From an uncultured Prevotella sp. (lineage in GTDB: Bacteria; Bacteroidota; Bacteroidia; Bacteroidales; Bacteroidaceae): 64,000 bases of DNA. Made by a program: the position numbers and the translations under genes. The DNA lies in assembly GCA_900315035.1 (NCBI GenBank), contig OMXO01000001.1, positions 33,425 through 97,424 on the forward strand, given 5' to 3'. The notes beneath the pieces were generated by a model. It was not told the DNA's origin and ran no database searches. It worked only from the letters and a program-made list of their open reading frames with translations. Shown in pieces: positions 17,296 through 25,555 of the stretch. Every line of letters begins with the position of its first letter. The stretch's first letter is position 1.

Positions 17296-18366
17296 TTGAT
17301 GATAATATCTATTTGTGTGTAGGGTATCTGTCATTTTTGAGCATCGTTTTATGATTTTTACCATTTTGTTATATAGCCGTCTGAATAATGGTATCCTTAA
17401 TAGTAAAGAAAATGGCTTAAACATTAAGATGACAAATAGAGTAAAAAGTAGACGGTAATCTTCTACACATTCTGTCAACATTCGTTTTTTTGTGATGTTA
17501 AGCGATTGACTAAGTTCTTTGCTAATAGGGTGATGATAGCTTGTTTCTATTGCCCTTAATAGAAATGTATATATAAATATATGATACTCCACAAACAAAT
17601 TGTTTTTCTTATTGTATGTTTGAGGGGGTAGCGCAAATAGTTCTTTGCAAATAAGTAAATGGCTATTTACTTCTTCTTCGACTCTTTCTATAGTTGTATT
17701 TGTAATTGAAGAAGGATTATACTCATAGATATAAGTTACTCTAGGTAATAATAATACACTTTTTACAGATGAAAATAACTTGTAATTCCATAAAATATCT
17801 TCATGAATAATACCACTTCTAAAGAATAGATCATGATTTAAAATCACAGAGCGCTTAATCATTTTATTCCAAACATATACAGAAAATTGAAAATCAACAA
17901 ATTTGGCATAAATTTGTTCTTTATCCTCATAAATCGATACAGAGGATGGTAAGTAGGGATTGATTTGTGTCGCTTTTTTCTTGTCGAAAGCATTACTTTC
18001 AAATACATCTACTTCTGGATATTGGATGGCATATTTTACGAGATAAGAATAACTGTCTTTTGGGATATAATCGTCAGAGTCTACAAAAAGGATATAATCA
18101 CCTTTAGCTGCCCGAATGCCTGTATTTCTTGCTACTGATATACCTTTGTTTTCATCATGACGGATGATAAGAAAAGAAATGTTGTTTCCATGATACTCGT
18201 TAATAACTTTGTTAGCAATAGATACACTATTATCAGGAGAACAATCATCAATTAGAATGCATTCGATTTCAAAGTCCTCCTTTTCTTGTTCAATGATAGA
18301 TTTAAGACATTTTTCAATATACTTTTCTACTTTGTAAACAGGGATTATGATTGATAGTTTTATCAT
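17287..18366 (-). CDS. Glycosyltransferase family 2
   Basis: A 359-residue GT-A enzyme. The N-terminus has LSIIIPVYKVEKYIEKCL, ECILIDDCSPDNS and the metal site LFVDSDDYIP. The base region is IHEDILWNYKLF (E-D). The C-terminal part is hydrophobic and basic (LFTLFVILMFKPFSLLLRIPLFRRL), probably a monotopic membrane anchor. It lies 27 bases downstream of the acyltransferase gene at 18394-19392 on the same strand. AT-rich codon use is like the neighbouring polysaccharide genes. Confidence 0.88.
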   Translation of the reverse strand: MIKLSIIIPVYKVEKYIEKCLKSIIEQEKEDFEIECILIDDCSPDNSVSIANKVINEYHGNNISFLIIRHDENKGISVARNTGIRAAKGDYILFVDSDDYIPKDSYSYLVKYAIQYPEVDVFESNAFDKKKATQINPYLPSSVSIYEDKEQIYAKFVDFQFSVYVWNKMIKRSVILNHDLFFRSGIIHEDILWNYKLFSSVKSVLLLPRVTYIYEYNPSSITNTTIERVEEEVNSHLLICKELFALPPQTYNKKNNLFVEYHIFIYTFLLRAIETSYHHPISKELSQSLNITKKRMLTECVEDYRLLFTLFVILMFKPFSLLLRIPLFRRLYNKMVKIIKRCSKMTDTLHTNRYYHQSS

Positions 18367-18393
18367 TTTGTTATTTTTTTAAGTTTTAATTTG

Positions 18394-19392
18394 TTATTTC
18401 CCTAAAAGTATAGGCGCATGCTTCTTCCCATACAGAATGACAGGATAGAGAAAAGCACTGATACCCAATGCGATGAACAATGCTTCATACCACTGATAGC
18501 AGATGTCGTCTATCTTGAGTAGATGCTCTAATCCGAAATTCACGAGGCTGACGATAGGGTAGTGGAGTCCCACAATCACCAAGGTTCCGATAGAAAGGTT
18601 GGTAATGACGTTTGACTTGATACCATCCAATAATTTGCAGCCAGAGAGAATGCCGAAGATAAAGCAGATTACTATGGGATAGAATAATGCTATATGCAGT
18701 AGGAACCTGTTTTCATGTATATGCCAGTAAAAGAGCAGAAGGCTGAGGCTGAGCCCACCAACAAATGTAGCAAGATTTCTGTTTAAAATGGTGCCAAGAT
18801 ACAAATCCCTTTGTCGTAAAGCATAGCCTATATAATAAAAAGGTAAACTGCGGAAGAGGCCCATTGGCGTCAGATTCGGCAGAAACATATAGTATTTATT
18901 GGCTGCATAGAGGAAAAATGAGACGAAACACAGCGCAATCATTATTTGATGGGGATACCTTGTTTTCCTACACCAATCTATAATGATATGCATGATAAGG
19001 ATAGCTGGCAGATACCACATTGGACCGTCGAGAGGCTCGCAGAAAGCGTTCTCATGTTGAAAGAGTAGAGTACCAAAGATGGGGCGCATGGCTTGAAACA
19101 AATCAGGCATGCCGCCATTTTGCATATAGTATTTGACCAACCAATATGGATAGACAATTGCATTATAAAGCAGATAAGGCAAGATCAGACTGTGCCAATA
19201 TTTCTGCCAGTTCTGTTTGTTGCTACCATAGTCTTTTTTCAGATAACCAGAGAGGAAAAAGAAGATGGTGATGATGCAGGCTTGCAGATAGCGAAAATAG
19301 AACCACTCTTGAGATTGGGGCAGATGAATATAGACGATGCCTATTACCGCTATCGCCTTCCCCCAGTCAATCCAGTTGATTCGCTCTTTCAT
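18394..19392 (-). CDS. Membrane acyltransferase, acyltransferase-3 family
   Basis: A 332-residue polytopic protein. It starts MKERINWIDWGKAIAVIGIVYIHLPQ, with the active-site histidine in the first helix, and about ten membrane segments follow. No earlier in-frame start is usable, yet the -7 element ends five bases before the ATG, so the transcript is leaderless or nearly so. First gene of a two-gene operon with the GT2 at 17287. It diverges from another acyltransferase (19463). The acyl donor and sugar acceptor are unknown. Confidence 0.87.
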   Translation of the reverse strand: MKERINWIDWGKAIAVIGIVYIHLPQSQEWFYFRYLQACIITIFFFLSGYLKKDYGSNKQNWQKYWHSLILPYLLYNAIVYPYWLVKYYMQNGGMPDLFQAMRPIFGTLLFQHENAFCEPLDGPMWYLPAILIMHIIIDWCRKTRYPHQIMIALCFVSFFLYAANKYYMFLPNLTPMGLFRSLPFYYIGYALRQRDLYLGTILNRNLATFVGGLSLSLLLFYWHIHENRFLLHIALFYPIVICFIFGILSGCKLLDGIKSNVITNLSIGTLVIVGLHYPIVSLVNFGLEHLLKIDDICYQWYEALFIALGISAFLYPVILYGKKHAPILLGK

Positions 19393-19396
19393 ACGG

Positions 19397-19428
19397 CAAA
19401 AGTAATATTTTCTGGCGAAAAATCCAAA
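19397..19428 (-). promoter_or_regulatory. Promoter of the 18394-19392 gene, nearly leaderless
   Basis: TTTG (19425-19428), 20 bases, TACTTTTG (19397-19404) on the minus strand, both exact. The ATG starts at 19392, five bases from the last base of the -7 box, so the expected transcription start falls on or beside the A of the start codon. Confidence 0.7.
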
Positions 19429-19446
19429 AGTCTAAGCTTTTTTCTG

Positions 19447-19454
19447 TACTTTTG
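19447..19454 (+). promoter_or_regulatory. -7 element of the 19463 gene, nearly leaderless
   Basis: TACTTTTG, exact TAnnTTTG, ends nine bases before the ATG at 19463, leaving a predicted leader of about five bases. No clear -33 TTTG is present upstream. Confidence 0.6.
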
Positions 19455-19462
19455 CAGAAGAT

Positions 19463-20479
19463 ATGGCCACTAAAAGAATTGAGTATATCGATGCGATGCG
19501 GGGATTCACGATGATCCTCGTGGTGTTTGCGCATATCTGCCATTTCTGTCTGGACGATTCGCGGATGGGCTATAATTCGGTATTTATCATTTTTCGTCTG
19601 CCGTGTTTCTTTATGTTGAGTGGCTGGTTGTTTGAACCTGTTGCCACGCGACCTTTTGCGACGATAGTCCGCAAAAAGTTCATGGTTCAGATCGTCCCGA
19701 CGTTTATCTTCCTGTTTCTGCTGGCTCCTCCGCCCTTGTTCTTTCATCAGTTAGGAGCCTTGAAGGGGGGCTATTGGTTTACGTTTGTACTTTTTGAGTT
19801 TTTCATTCTTTATATGCTGATTGTCCGTTTGGGCAGCAAGTGGCGTCCTTGGGTTGCGCTGGCTGTTGCTTTAGCATCCTTTGTATATGCCCGATATTAT
19901 AATAGCATTCAGATGTCGGCAACAGGATTTTTGGCTTTAGTGGTGAATGGACTCGGCTTCCTGAGTGTTGCTTTGTGGCGTTTCTTCCTGTTCTTCTGCG
20001 TTGGTGCCTGGATGCGCAGACATTTCGATGCGTTTATCCGATGGACGAGTAAGCCTGCTGTTATCTTAGCGATTGCTGTTGCTTTTTTTGCGATAGCCTC
20101 TACGCCGCATATTGATCATATGGGGTTTGAGATGTTCAGATTCTATGTCGGAGGTGTTACAGGCATGTGGCTCGTCTTCACTTGTTTCCGTCTTTCAGGC
20201 TCTTGGCTTCAGAAGATCCGTCTTTCCAAACCTTTGCAGTATGTGGGTACTCGAACCTTGGATGTCTATCTGTTGCACTATTTCTTCCTACCTCGTTTCC
20301 TGGTGCCTTATGCTGATCAACTGAAAGCATTCAACAGTCAGTTCGTGGAGTTTTGGGCGATTCTTGCTATCTCGCTAATCGTCCTGTTACTCAGCCTGTT
20401 AGCAAGCTACATCATCCGCCTCAGCCCCTTCTTGGGCCACTATCTTTTTGGCGTGAAGTACGAGCAGAAGAGCCTTTAG
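19463..20479 (+). CDS. Membrane acyltransferase, acyltransferase-3 family
   Basis: A 338-residue polytopic protein starting MATKRIEYIDAMRGFTMILVVFAHICHF, the clearest AT3 signature in the window (D-A-x-R-G, then His in helix 1). About ten membrane segments follow, ending in a short basic tail. It is monocistronic: a divergent acyltransferase lies upstream, and the stop overlaps the convergent UbiA-family gene by four bases. It is GC-richer than the AT3 genes at 16.3 and 28.8 kb, so it may have a separate origin. Confidence 0.87.
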   Translation: MATKRIEYIDAMRGFTMILVVFAHICHFCLDDSRMGYNSVFIIFRLPCFFMLSGWLFEPVATRPFATIVRKKFMVQIVPTFIFLFLLAPPPLFFHQLGALKGGYWFTFVLFEFFILYMLIVRLGSKWRPWVALAVALASFVYARYYNSIQMSATGFLALVVNGLGFLSVALWRFFLFFCVGAWMRRHFDAFIRWTSKPAVILAIAVAFFAIASTPHIDHMGFEMFRFYVGGVTGMWLVFTCFRLSGSWLQKIRLSKPLQYVGTRTLDVYLLHYFFLPRFLVPYADQLKAFNSQFVEFWAILAISLIVLLLSLLASYIIRLSPFLGHYLFGVKYEQKSL

Positions 20480-21357
20480 AGGTAGAGTATCACAAAGAAC
20501 GATGCAATCCATCCGATGATACAAAACTGCACGAAATGATCTTTTACCAGTGATTTCGTAGGGCTGCCGCTCAGTCCATATACGATCATGTTCTGCAGAT
20601 AGCGCAGCAAACCAGCAAGTACCCAACCGCTTGTCAGATAGACGTATCGGGTTCCCATGCGCTCAATGACCTCTGGCGACATCGTGTACATGATATAGCA
20701 TACAAGCGTGACTGATGCGATGATGGCTGTGGCCTCGTTGATAAACGTCTTGTTGTAGCCTGTGATAGAGACGCGTGGCTTTGTCCCTGTCTGTTCGTAG
20801 ATGCGGTAATCGTCGTTTCGCTTCGTGAAAGCCAGGAATAAAGTCAGCAGGAAAGTCATCATCACCAACCAGTGAGAGATCCAGATGTCCGTAGTCAGGC
20901 CACCGATGAGCACGCGCATCACGAATCCGATGGCGATAATCGACACGTCGAGGATGGCATATTGCTTCAGTTTGATGCAGTAGGCGACGTTCATCAGCCA
21001 ATAGCCAACCACTATTATATATAAATAAGGTGTATTGACGCTGTGGGTGAACGGAATCAACAGCAATGAACCGATAGTACACAGGAACATCATCACGTAG
21101 CCACCTCTGATGGATACGGCGTCAGAAGCTATCGGGCGCTTGCACTTCTTCGGGTGCAGACGATCGGCTTCCACATCCCTCAGGTCGTTGAAACAGTAGA
21201 TAGCGCTGGAGATGAGGCAGAATGATGCGAAGATCACTAGTGTAGGCCAGAAAAATTCGGGCTTCAACAGATTGTTGCTGAAGAATATGGGTGCAAACAC
21301 GAACGTGTTCTTAAGCCATTGCAGCGGGCGAAGAAGTTGGATGTAGTGTATCATCAT
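20476..21357 (-). CDS. UbiA-family prenyltransferase, decaprenyl-phosphate phosphoribosyltransferase-like
   Basis: A 293-residue polytopic enzyme. The aspartate-rich Mg-diphosphate motif is NDLRDVEADRLHPKKCKRPI (N-D-x-x-D-x-x-x-D), and the second conserved loop is FLAFTKRNDDYRI. The start MIHYIQLLRPLQWLKN and the K-R-P-I context match the branch that transfers 5-phosphoribose from PRPP to polyprenyl phosphate, the first step to decaprenyl-phospho-arabinose in mycobacteria. I use the ATG at 21357 (or 21354), since the promoter at 21375-21405 excludes the upstream ATG. It could supply a lipid-linked pentofuranose for the glycans made here. Confidence 0.75.
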   Translation of the reverse strand: MMIHYIQLLRPLQWLKNTFVFAPIFFSNNLLKPEFFWPTLVIFASFCLISSAIYCFNDLRDVEADRLHPKKCKRPIASDAVSIRGGYVMMFLCTIGSLLLIPFTHSVNTPYLYIIVVGYWLMNVAYCIKLKQYAILDVSIIAIGFVMRVLIGGLTTDIWISHWLVMMTFLLTLFLAFTKRNDDYRIYEQTGTKPRVSITGYNKTFINEATAIIASVTLVCYIMYTMSPEVIERMGTRYVYLTSGWVLAGLLRYLQNMIVYGLSGSPTKSLVKDHFVQFCIIGWIASFFVILYL

Positions 21358-21374
21358 TCGCAGTTTTAATGCCG

Positions 21375-21405
21375 CAAAGTTACGCTTTTTCCTTGAAATC
21401 ACCAA
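21375..21405 (-). promoter_or_regulatory. Promoter of the UbiA-family gene
   Basis: TTG (21403-21405), 20 bases, TAACTTTG (21375-21382) on the minus strand, 18 bases before the ATG at 21357. Confidence 0.65.
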
Positions 21406-21512
21406 TAAACTGCTATATTTCTTTTGCAATTTGGCTGATAATCACTTCTTTGCAGATTCATAATTATTACTAAAAATAGACCGATTTGTTGGTTTATTGC
21501 GATTATAATTAT

Positions 21513-21520
21513 TATATTTG
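21513..21520 (+). promoter_or_regulatory. -7 element of the ATPase gene
   Basis: TATATTTG, exact TAnnTTTG, 20 bases before the ATG at 21541. The -33 region is AT-rich, with a TTTG at 21485-21488 that is slightly too far upstream. Confidence 0.5.
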
Positions 21521-21540
21521 CAATAAAATTGCTTGTTGTT

Positions 21541-22680
21541 ATGGAAGACTTCTTGATTAGTAATCCCTTTGTTGTAGGTAAGTACTTGTCAGACAAGTAC
21601 TTTTGTGATCGTGAAAACGATACGGAATTCTTGAGGAAGCAGATTGTGAATGGAAGAAATGTGGCATTGATATCTCCTCGCCGTATCGGAAAATCCGGAC
21701 TGATACAGCATTTCTTTAATCAGCCGGATATTAAGGAAGCGTACCATGTATTCTATGTGGATATTTATGCGACGACATCTCTGGGAGAATTCGTATATAC
21801 CCTTGGAAAGGATATTTATGAGCAGTTAAAACCTCAATCTACCGTCTGGAAGGAGAAGTTTTTCCAGATTGTCAGTTCGTTTAGGGTAGGATTTAAGTTG
21901 GATGCTATGACTGGACTGCCAGGTCTGGACATCGGTCTCGGTGATATTCAGGTTCCACAGACGACACTGGATGAGATTTTCTCCTATATTGCAGAGTCTG
22001 ACAAACCGTGTGTTATTGCAATTGATGAATTTCAGCAGATAGGAGAATACGCTGAGAGAAACGTCGAAGCTCTTTTGCGAACTAAAATCCAACAATGTCA
22101 GAAGGCTCAGTTTATTTTTTCTGGCAGTAAGCGTCATACGATGACCAATATGTTCAATTCTCCAGCTAAGCCTTTCTATCAGAGTGCCATCAGCATGGGG
22201 CTTGAGGCAATACCTGTGAATACCTACACAGATTTTGCAGTCCGACTCTTTGAAGAATACGGTAAGCACGTTGACAGAGAGGTCATCGAGCATGTGTGGG
22301 CTAAGTATGATGGCTATACATGGTTTGTACAAATGGTAATGAATGAACTCTTTGCCTTAACGGCTCGGGATGAGCTCTGTACAATGGATAAGGTTGATGC
22401 TGCACTACAAAATGTCATATTGTCACAGGAAAACAGCTATAAGACACTCTTGTCTCATTTGCCTCCAAGGCAGAAAATGGTGTTGCAGGCTATTGCGAAA
22501 GAAGGTGTGGCCAGAAATGTAACATCGACAAAGTTTGTAAAGCAATACAATCTTGGATCTGCTAGTTCTGTTCAGTCTGCTGTAAGGTTGCTTCTGCAGA
22601 ACGATCTCATTACCCATGAAGATGGCTGTTATCGGGTGTACGATTACTTCTTCTCTACTTGGTTGTCTGATATATTTTGA
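21541..22680 (+). CDS. Stand-alone P-loop ATPase (archaeal-type ATPase/STAND-like)
   Basis: A 379-residue cytoplasmic protein. The N-terminal segment resembles the usual ISNPFVVGKYLSDKYFCDR opening of Bacteroidetes ATP-binding proteins. Walker A is SPRRIGKSGL (Lys51, Ser52), Walker B is CVIAIDEFQQIG, and the arginine-finger region is FSGSKRHTMTNMF. A C-terminal winged-helix domain (ASSVQSAVRLLLQNDLI to YRVYDYFFSTWL) follows. These proteins are common, often near mobile DNA; their function is not established. The stop codon's last base is the first base of the 31-bp repeat at 22680, so the adjoining unit sits exactly at the end of this gene. Confidence 0.8.
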   Translation: MEDFLISNPFVVGKYLSDKYFCDRENDTEFLRKQIVNGRNVALISPRRIGKSGLIQHFFNQPDIKEAYHVFYVDIYATTSLGEFVYTLGKDIYEQLKPQSTVWKEKFFQIVSSFRVGFKLDAMTGLPGLDIGLGDIQVPQTTLDEIFSYIAESDKPCVIAIDEFQQIGEYAERNVEALLRTKIQQCQKAQFIFSGSKRHTMTNMFNSPAKPFYQSAISMGLEAIPVNTYTDFAVRLFEEYGKHVDREVIEHVWAKYDGYTWFVQMVMNELFALTARDELCTMDKVDAALQNVILSQENSYKTLLSHLPPRQKMVLQAIAKEGVARNVTSTKFVKQYNLGSASSVQSAVRLLLQNDLITHEDGCYRVYDYFFSTWLSDIF

Positions 22681-22710
22681 TTTTTAGTTTTTGCATACAC
22701 TGCATACACT
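22680..22710 (+). repeat. Left 31-bp terminal inverted repeat
   Basis: Begins at the last base of the ATPase stop codon. It contains TTTTTAGTTTTTG followed by two copies of TGCATACACT (22692-22701, 22701-22710; 9-bp period). It is the exact reverse complement of 25556-25586. Confidence 0.92.
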
Positions 22711-22742
22711 GGAGCTTAACTTGTTGATTTACAGGCTATAAT

Positions 22743-22776
22743 TTAGTGTATGCAGCCAAAATTTTAGTGTATGCAA
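22743..22776 (+). repeat. Left subterminal inverted repeat, 34 bp
   Basis: Holds two copies of TGCATACACT in reverse orientation (22745-22754 and 22766-22775), 21 bp apart. It matches the reverse complement of 25488-25521 at 31 of 34 positions; the differences are confined to the spacer between the two decamers. Confidence 0.9.
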
Positions 22777-22817
22777 GCAAGTAAAACCGTAAAAAAACGC
22801 ACAAAAGCGGTAAATAG

Positions 22818-22849
22818 TTTGGGATTCCCCGATATTTTCCGTAACTTTG
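22818..22849 (+). promoter_or_regulatory. Promoter of the 22854 gene, nearly leaderless
   Basis: TTTG (22818-22821), 20 bases, TAACTTTG (22842-22849), both exact. The ATG at 22854 begins five bases after the -7 box, so transcription should begin at or next to the start codon. Confidence 0.7.
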
Positions 22850-22853
22850 CAGA

Positions 22854-23288
22854 ATGTTTGATTACGAGAAAATTCCAGATTGGTGGGCATTCTGTCCCAA
22901 GAGTGACTGCAAAATGGCGGAGACTTGTCTTCGTCATCAGGCTTGTGCGCATGTTCCTGCAAAATACACGCGTTGGTTGTGTATTCTTCCTCACGCTATC
23001 AAGGAGGGTGAATGCAAGTATTATCTGAAAACGGAGAAGGTAACGATGGCTCAGGGTATCGCCTCTATCTATAAGAACGTGAAATCGCGCGAGGCTCGTA
23101 CCAATATCCGATTTGCGCTGACTGCACATCTTGGAAGTAAGGGAACCTACTACCGCTACAAGGATGGGGAGCGACTGATAAATCCGAAACTTCAGCAGGA
23201 GATTATCGATATTGTCCATCGATATGATCCTGATGCAGAAGTGTGTTTCGACAAGACGTTCGAAGACTATGACTTTACTCAGTTTTAA
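22854..23288 (+). CDS. DUF6078-like cysteine-rich protein
   Basis: A 144-residue protein of unknown function. Cysteines at 14, 19, 25, 31, 43 and 54 (for example CPKSDC and CLRHQAC) suggest a small zinc-binding N-terminal domain. The C-terminal half (LTAHLGSKGTYYRYKDGERLINPKLQQEIIDIV) is basic to neutral and helical. It resembles Bacteroidetes proteins grouped as DUF6078, often found beside VirE-type genes. First gene of the repeat-bounded unit; the downstream palindromes and VirE-like gene suggest a shared role, and it could be the protein that binds the repeats. No later start would keep the CPKSDC motif. Confidence 0.65.
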   Translation: MFDYEKIPDWWAFCPKSDCKMAETCLRHQACAHVPAKYTRWLCILPHAIKEGECKYYLKTEKVTMAQGIASIYKNVKSREARTNIRFALTAHLGSKGTYYRYKDGERLINPKLQQEIIDIVHRYDPDAEVCFDKTFEDYDFTQF

Positions 23289-23316
23289 TCGGGAATCAGT
23301 CAGTTAAGTAGTTTTT

Positions 23317-23377
23317 GTCCCACCCCCTGGGACACTTGGTCCCACCCTATGGGACTAACCGTCCCACCCCCTGGGAC
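23317..23377 (+). repeat. Three 17-bp palindromes with exact 22-bp period
   Basis: Copies at 23317-23333, 23339-23355 and 23361-23377. Each has arms GTCCCA and TGGGAC around a 5-base centre (CCCCC, CCCTA, CCCCC), with 5-base spacers. The period is about two helical turns, so bound proteins would sit on one face. As RNA each forms a 6-bp hairpin in the leader of the VirE-type gene. TAGTTTTTG, the string also found in the 31-bp repeat, runs into the first copy. Confidence 0.93.
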
Positions 23378-23399
23378 AAATTTTAAGCAAGCACTAAAT

Positions 23400-25481
23400 A
23401 TGAAACTGTCAATAGTAAGAACAGACAAAAAGCATGTCTCTCACCTCACGGTGAAATCCTTCGAGTGGTTCCTTGAGCGCATCAAGACCGACACCAAGGC
23501 TGAGAATATCGGCAAGTTCCGACAATATGTTGCCCGCTTTGGCGACAACGGTATTTATGAGGATAATGTACCCATCGCCATGATTTATCCTTTGGTGGAA
23601 ATGCTGAAGGCAGAGAATGGCAATTTCGAGATAACTGCTTTCAACAATCTGGCATGGCTCCATGTTGGAGGCCTGATGAAAGCAGAAGAAATCAAGGCGG
23701 TGAAAGAAGCATCGATGATCCTGCCCACTACCTTTGCTGCCTTTATGGGGGCCGATGGCAAAAGTGTGGAAATCTTGGTATCTGTAGCTCAGAAAGATGC
23801 AGCCAATGCCCCTCAGACAGAAGCCGATATGGATGCCTTCTGTAAGGCAGCCTATGAGGTGGCCTATGGAGCCTATAGTGGTGTGTTGCCAAAACCTATT
23901 GAGCGACAGGGTGCTACGGCAAGAAGCTGCTTTAGGATGCCTCTCGATGAATCGCCCTGTTACAATCCGCAGGTAACACCCATGATGGTGCAGATGCTGA
24001 GAGAAGATTCATCGATTGCGGAAAATCTGGAGTCGGAGCAGCGCACTTCTGACTATCGGCTCTATGAAGATTATGAGATGCTCTATCAGCAGGCTTCTGA
24101 AGAGGCCTTCGATTCAACAAAGCATCTGGCAGAGTCTCAGCGATATGATGCCTATATGACAGAGTTGGCTCATCGACTCTGTGAATTGAATGTGCCTGAG
24201 GCTGAGGCCTTCATCCATATCCGTAACCATCATGTTTACAAGCAGATATACGATGAATCGCGCGTTCGTGCTATCGTCTGTGCCGTCTATGCAGAAGAGC
24301 GCCCGAAGCGTAGGGGAGAAGGGGATATGGTCAGCGTGGAGACGCGCCGGCTGATTGACTTCCTGAAAACCAGGTATGTGTTCCGCTATAATGAGGTGAT
24401 GGGCTATACGGAGTATCGCCCCAATACGACTTGGATTCAGGATTGGGCGCCTTGCGATGAGAATGTGATCAATGGTATGACTATCGAGGCGCGTCTGGCA
24501 AATCATGATGTAAGGGATAAAGATGTGCGACGCTATGTGCACTCGAACATGATTCGCAAGGTCGATCCTATTGGCGATTATTTCTCCAATTGCTATGACA
24601 AGTGGGATGGGAAGACGGATCATATCGCGATGCTCGCCCGATGTGTGCCCTGTAACATTCCTCAGTGGGAAACGTGGTTTAAGAAATGGTTCCTCTACAT
24701 GGTGGCTCAATGGGTGATGCCCCAACAGGAATATGGCAATTCGGTGGTGCCGTTATTGATTTCGCCTCAAGGCGACGGTAAGACCACATTCTGTCGAATG
24801 ATTCTGCCCAAACAACTGCGATGGGGCTTCCTGGAAAACCTCGATGTAAGCGAAAAGCGCACTACGCTTCAGGCGATGCATAATTTCCTGCTTATCAATC
24901 TCGATGAGTTTAATGCCATCAGTCCGAAACTGCAGGAGGGATTCCTGAAGAATGTGATCCAGTTGCCCAGCGTGAAGATCAAGCGCCCGTATGGTAAACA
25001 TGTCGAGGAGTTTAAACGATATGCCTCATTCATTGCAACGACTAACGAAACGAATGTCTTGAGCGATCCTTCAGGTAGCCGAAGATTTATCTGTGTCAGT
25101 CTGACGGCTCCTGTGAATACCGACTATAAACCCAACTATGAGGGCCTTTATGGACAGGCATATAAGATGGTGATAAACAGGGAAATGAACTGGTGGTTCA
25201 GTGTTGAGGAGGTTAGTGAAATCATGAAACATAACCGCCAGTATCAGCTAACGCCGCCAGCCATTCAGTATTTCAACGAATATTATCAGCCAGCTTCCGA
25301 TGAGTCAGATGGTGTGTGGCTTTCTCCCACAGCCATCTATGACCAGCTTCGCCGGATTGCGGGATCTGGTCTCAAGGCAAATGGTGTCTCTGCCTTCGGG
25401 CGATATCTTTGGAATATGCCAGAGCTTCAGCACCGCCGTATAGGCAGTAGCAAACAATATTTGGTTAAAAAACGGCAATAA
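23400..25481 (+). CDS. VirE-type P-loop protein with BT4734-like N-terminal domain
   Basis: A 693-residue protein. Residues 1-170 resemble the BT4734/VirE N-terminal domain (primase-like in some relatives). The C-terminal 300 residues carry the VirE P-loop: Walker A LLISPQGDGKTTFCR, Walker B FLLINLDEFNAI, and a sensor region FIATTNETNVLSDPSGSRRFICV. This is a superfamily-3-like primase/helicase arrangement. The true start is the ATG at 23400; a longer frame from 23349 would translate the palindromes. The protein is common in Bacteroidetes genomes, often beside capsule loci, and has no established function. Here it may replicate or mobilise the repeat-bounded unit. Confidence 0.8.
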   Translation: MKLSIVRTDKKHVSHLTVKSFEWFLERIKTDTKAENIGKFRQYVARFGDNGIYEDNVPIAMIYPLVEMLKAENGNFEITAFNNLAWLHVGGLMKAEEIKAVKEASMILPTTFAAFMGADGKSVEILVSVAQKDAANAPQTEADMDAFCKAAYEVAYGAYSGVLPKPIERQGATARSCFRMPLDESPCYNPQVTPMMVQMLREDSSIAENLESEQRTSDYRLYEDYEMLYQQASEEAFDSTKHLAESQRYDAYMTELAHRLCELNVPEAEAFIHIRNHHVYKQIYDESRVRAIVCAVYAEERPKRRGEGDMVSVETRRLIDFLKTRYVFRYNEVMGYTEYRPNTTWIQDWAPCDENVINGMTIEARLANHDVRDKDVRRYVHSNMIRKVDPIGDYFSNCYDKWDGKTDHIAMLARCVPCNIPQWETWFKKWFLYMVAQWVMPQQEYGNSVVPLLISPQGDGKTTFCRMILPKQLRWGFLENLDVSEKRTTLQAMHNFLLINLDEFNAISPKLQEGFLKNVIQLPSVKIKRPYGKHVEEFKRYASFIATTNETNVLSDPSGSRRFICVSLTAPVNTDYKPNYEGLYGQAYKMVINREMNWWFSVEEVSEIMKHNRQYQLTPPAIQYFNEYYQPASDESDGVWLSPTAIYDQLRRIAGSGLKANGVSAFGRYLWNMPELQHRRIGSSKQYLVKKRQ

Positions 25482-25487
25482 ATGGCG

Positions 25488-25521
25488 TTGCATACACTAA
25501 AATAATCGCTGCATACACTAA
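25488..25521 (-). repeat. Right subterminal inverted repeat, 34 bp
   Basis: Two TGCATACACT copies at 25489-25498 and 25510-25519, 21 bp apart. Reverse complement of 22743-22776 with three mismatches. It begins seven bases after the VirE-type stop codon. Confidence 0.9.
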
Positions 25522-25555
25522 GCAAACGCGCTGAATGTCAGTTAGATAATGTGCT

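Noticed and set aside
23349-23399. Upstream extension of the VirE-type protein through the palindromes
   Set aside because: The added residues only translate the GTCCCA palindromes; the ATG at 23400 begins the conserved domain.
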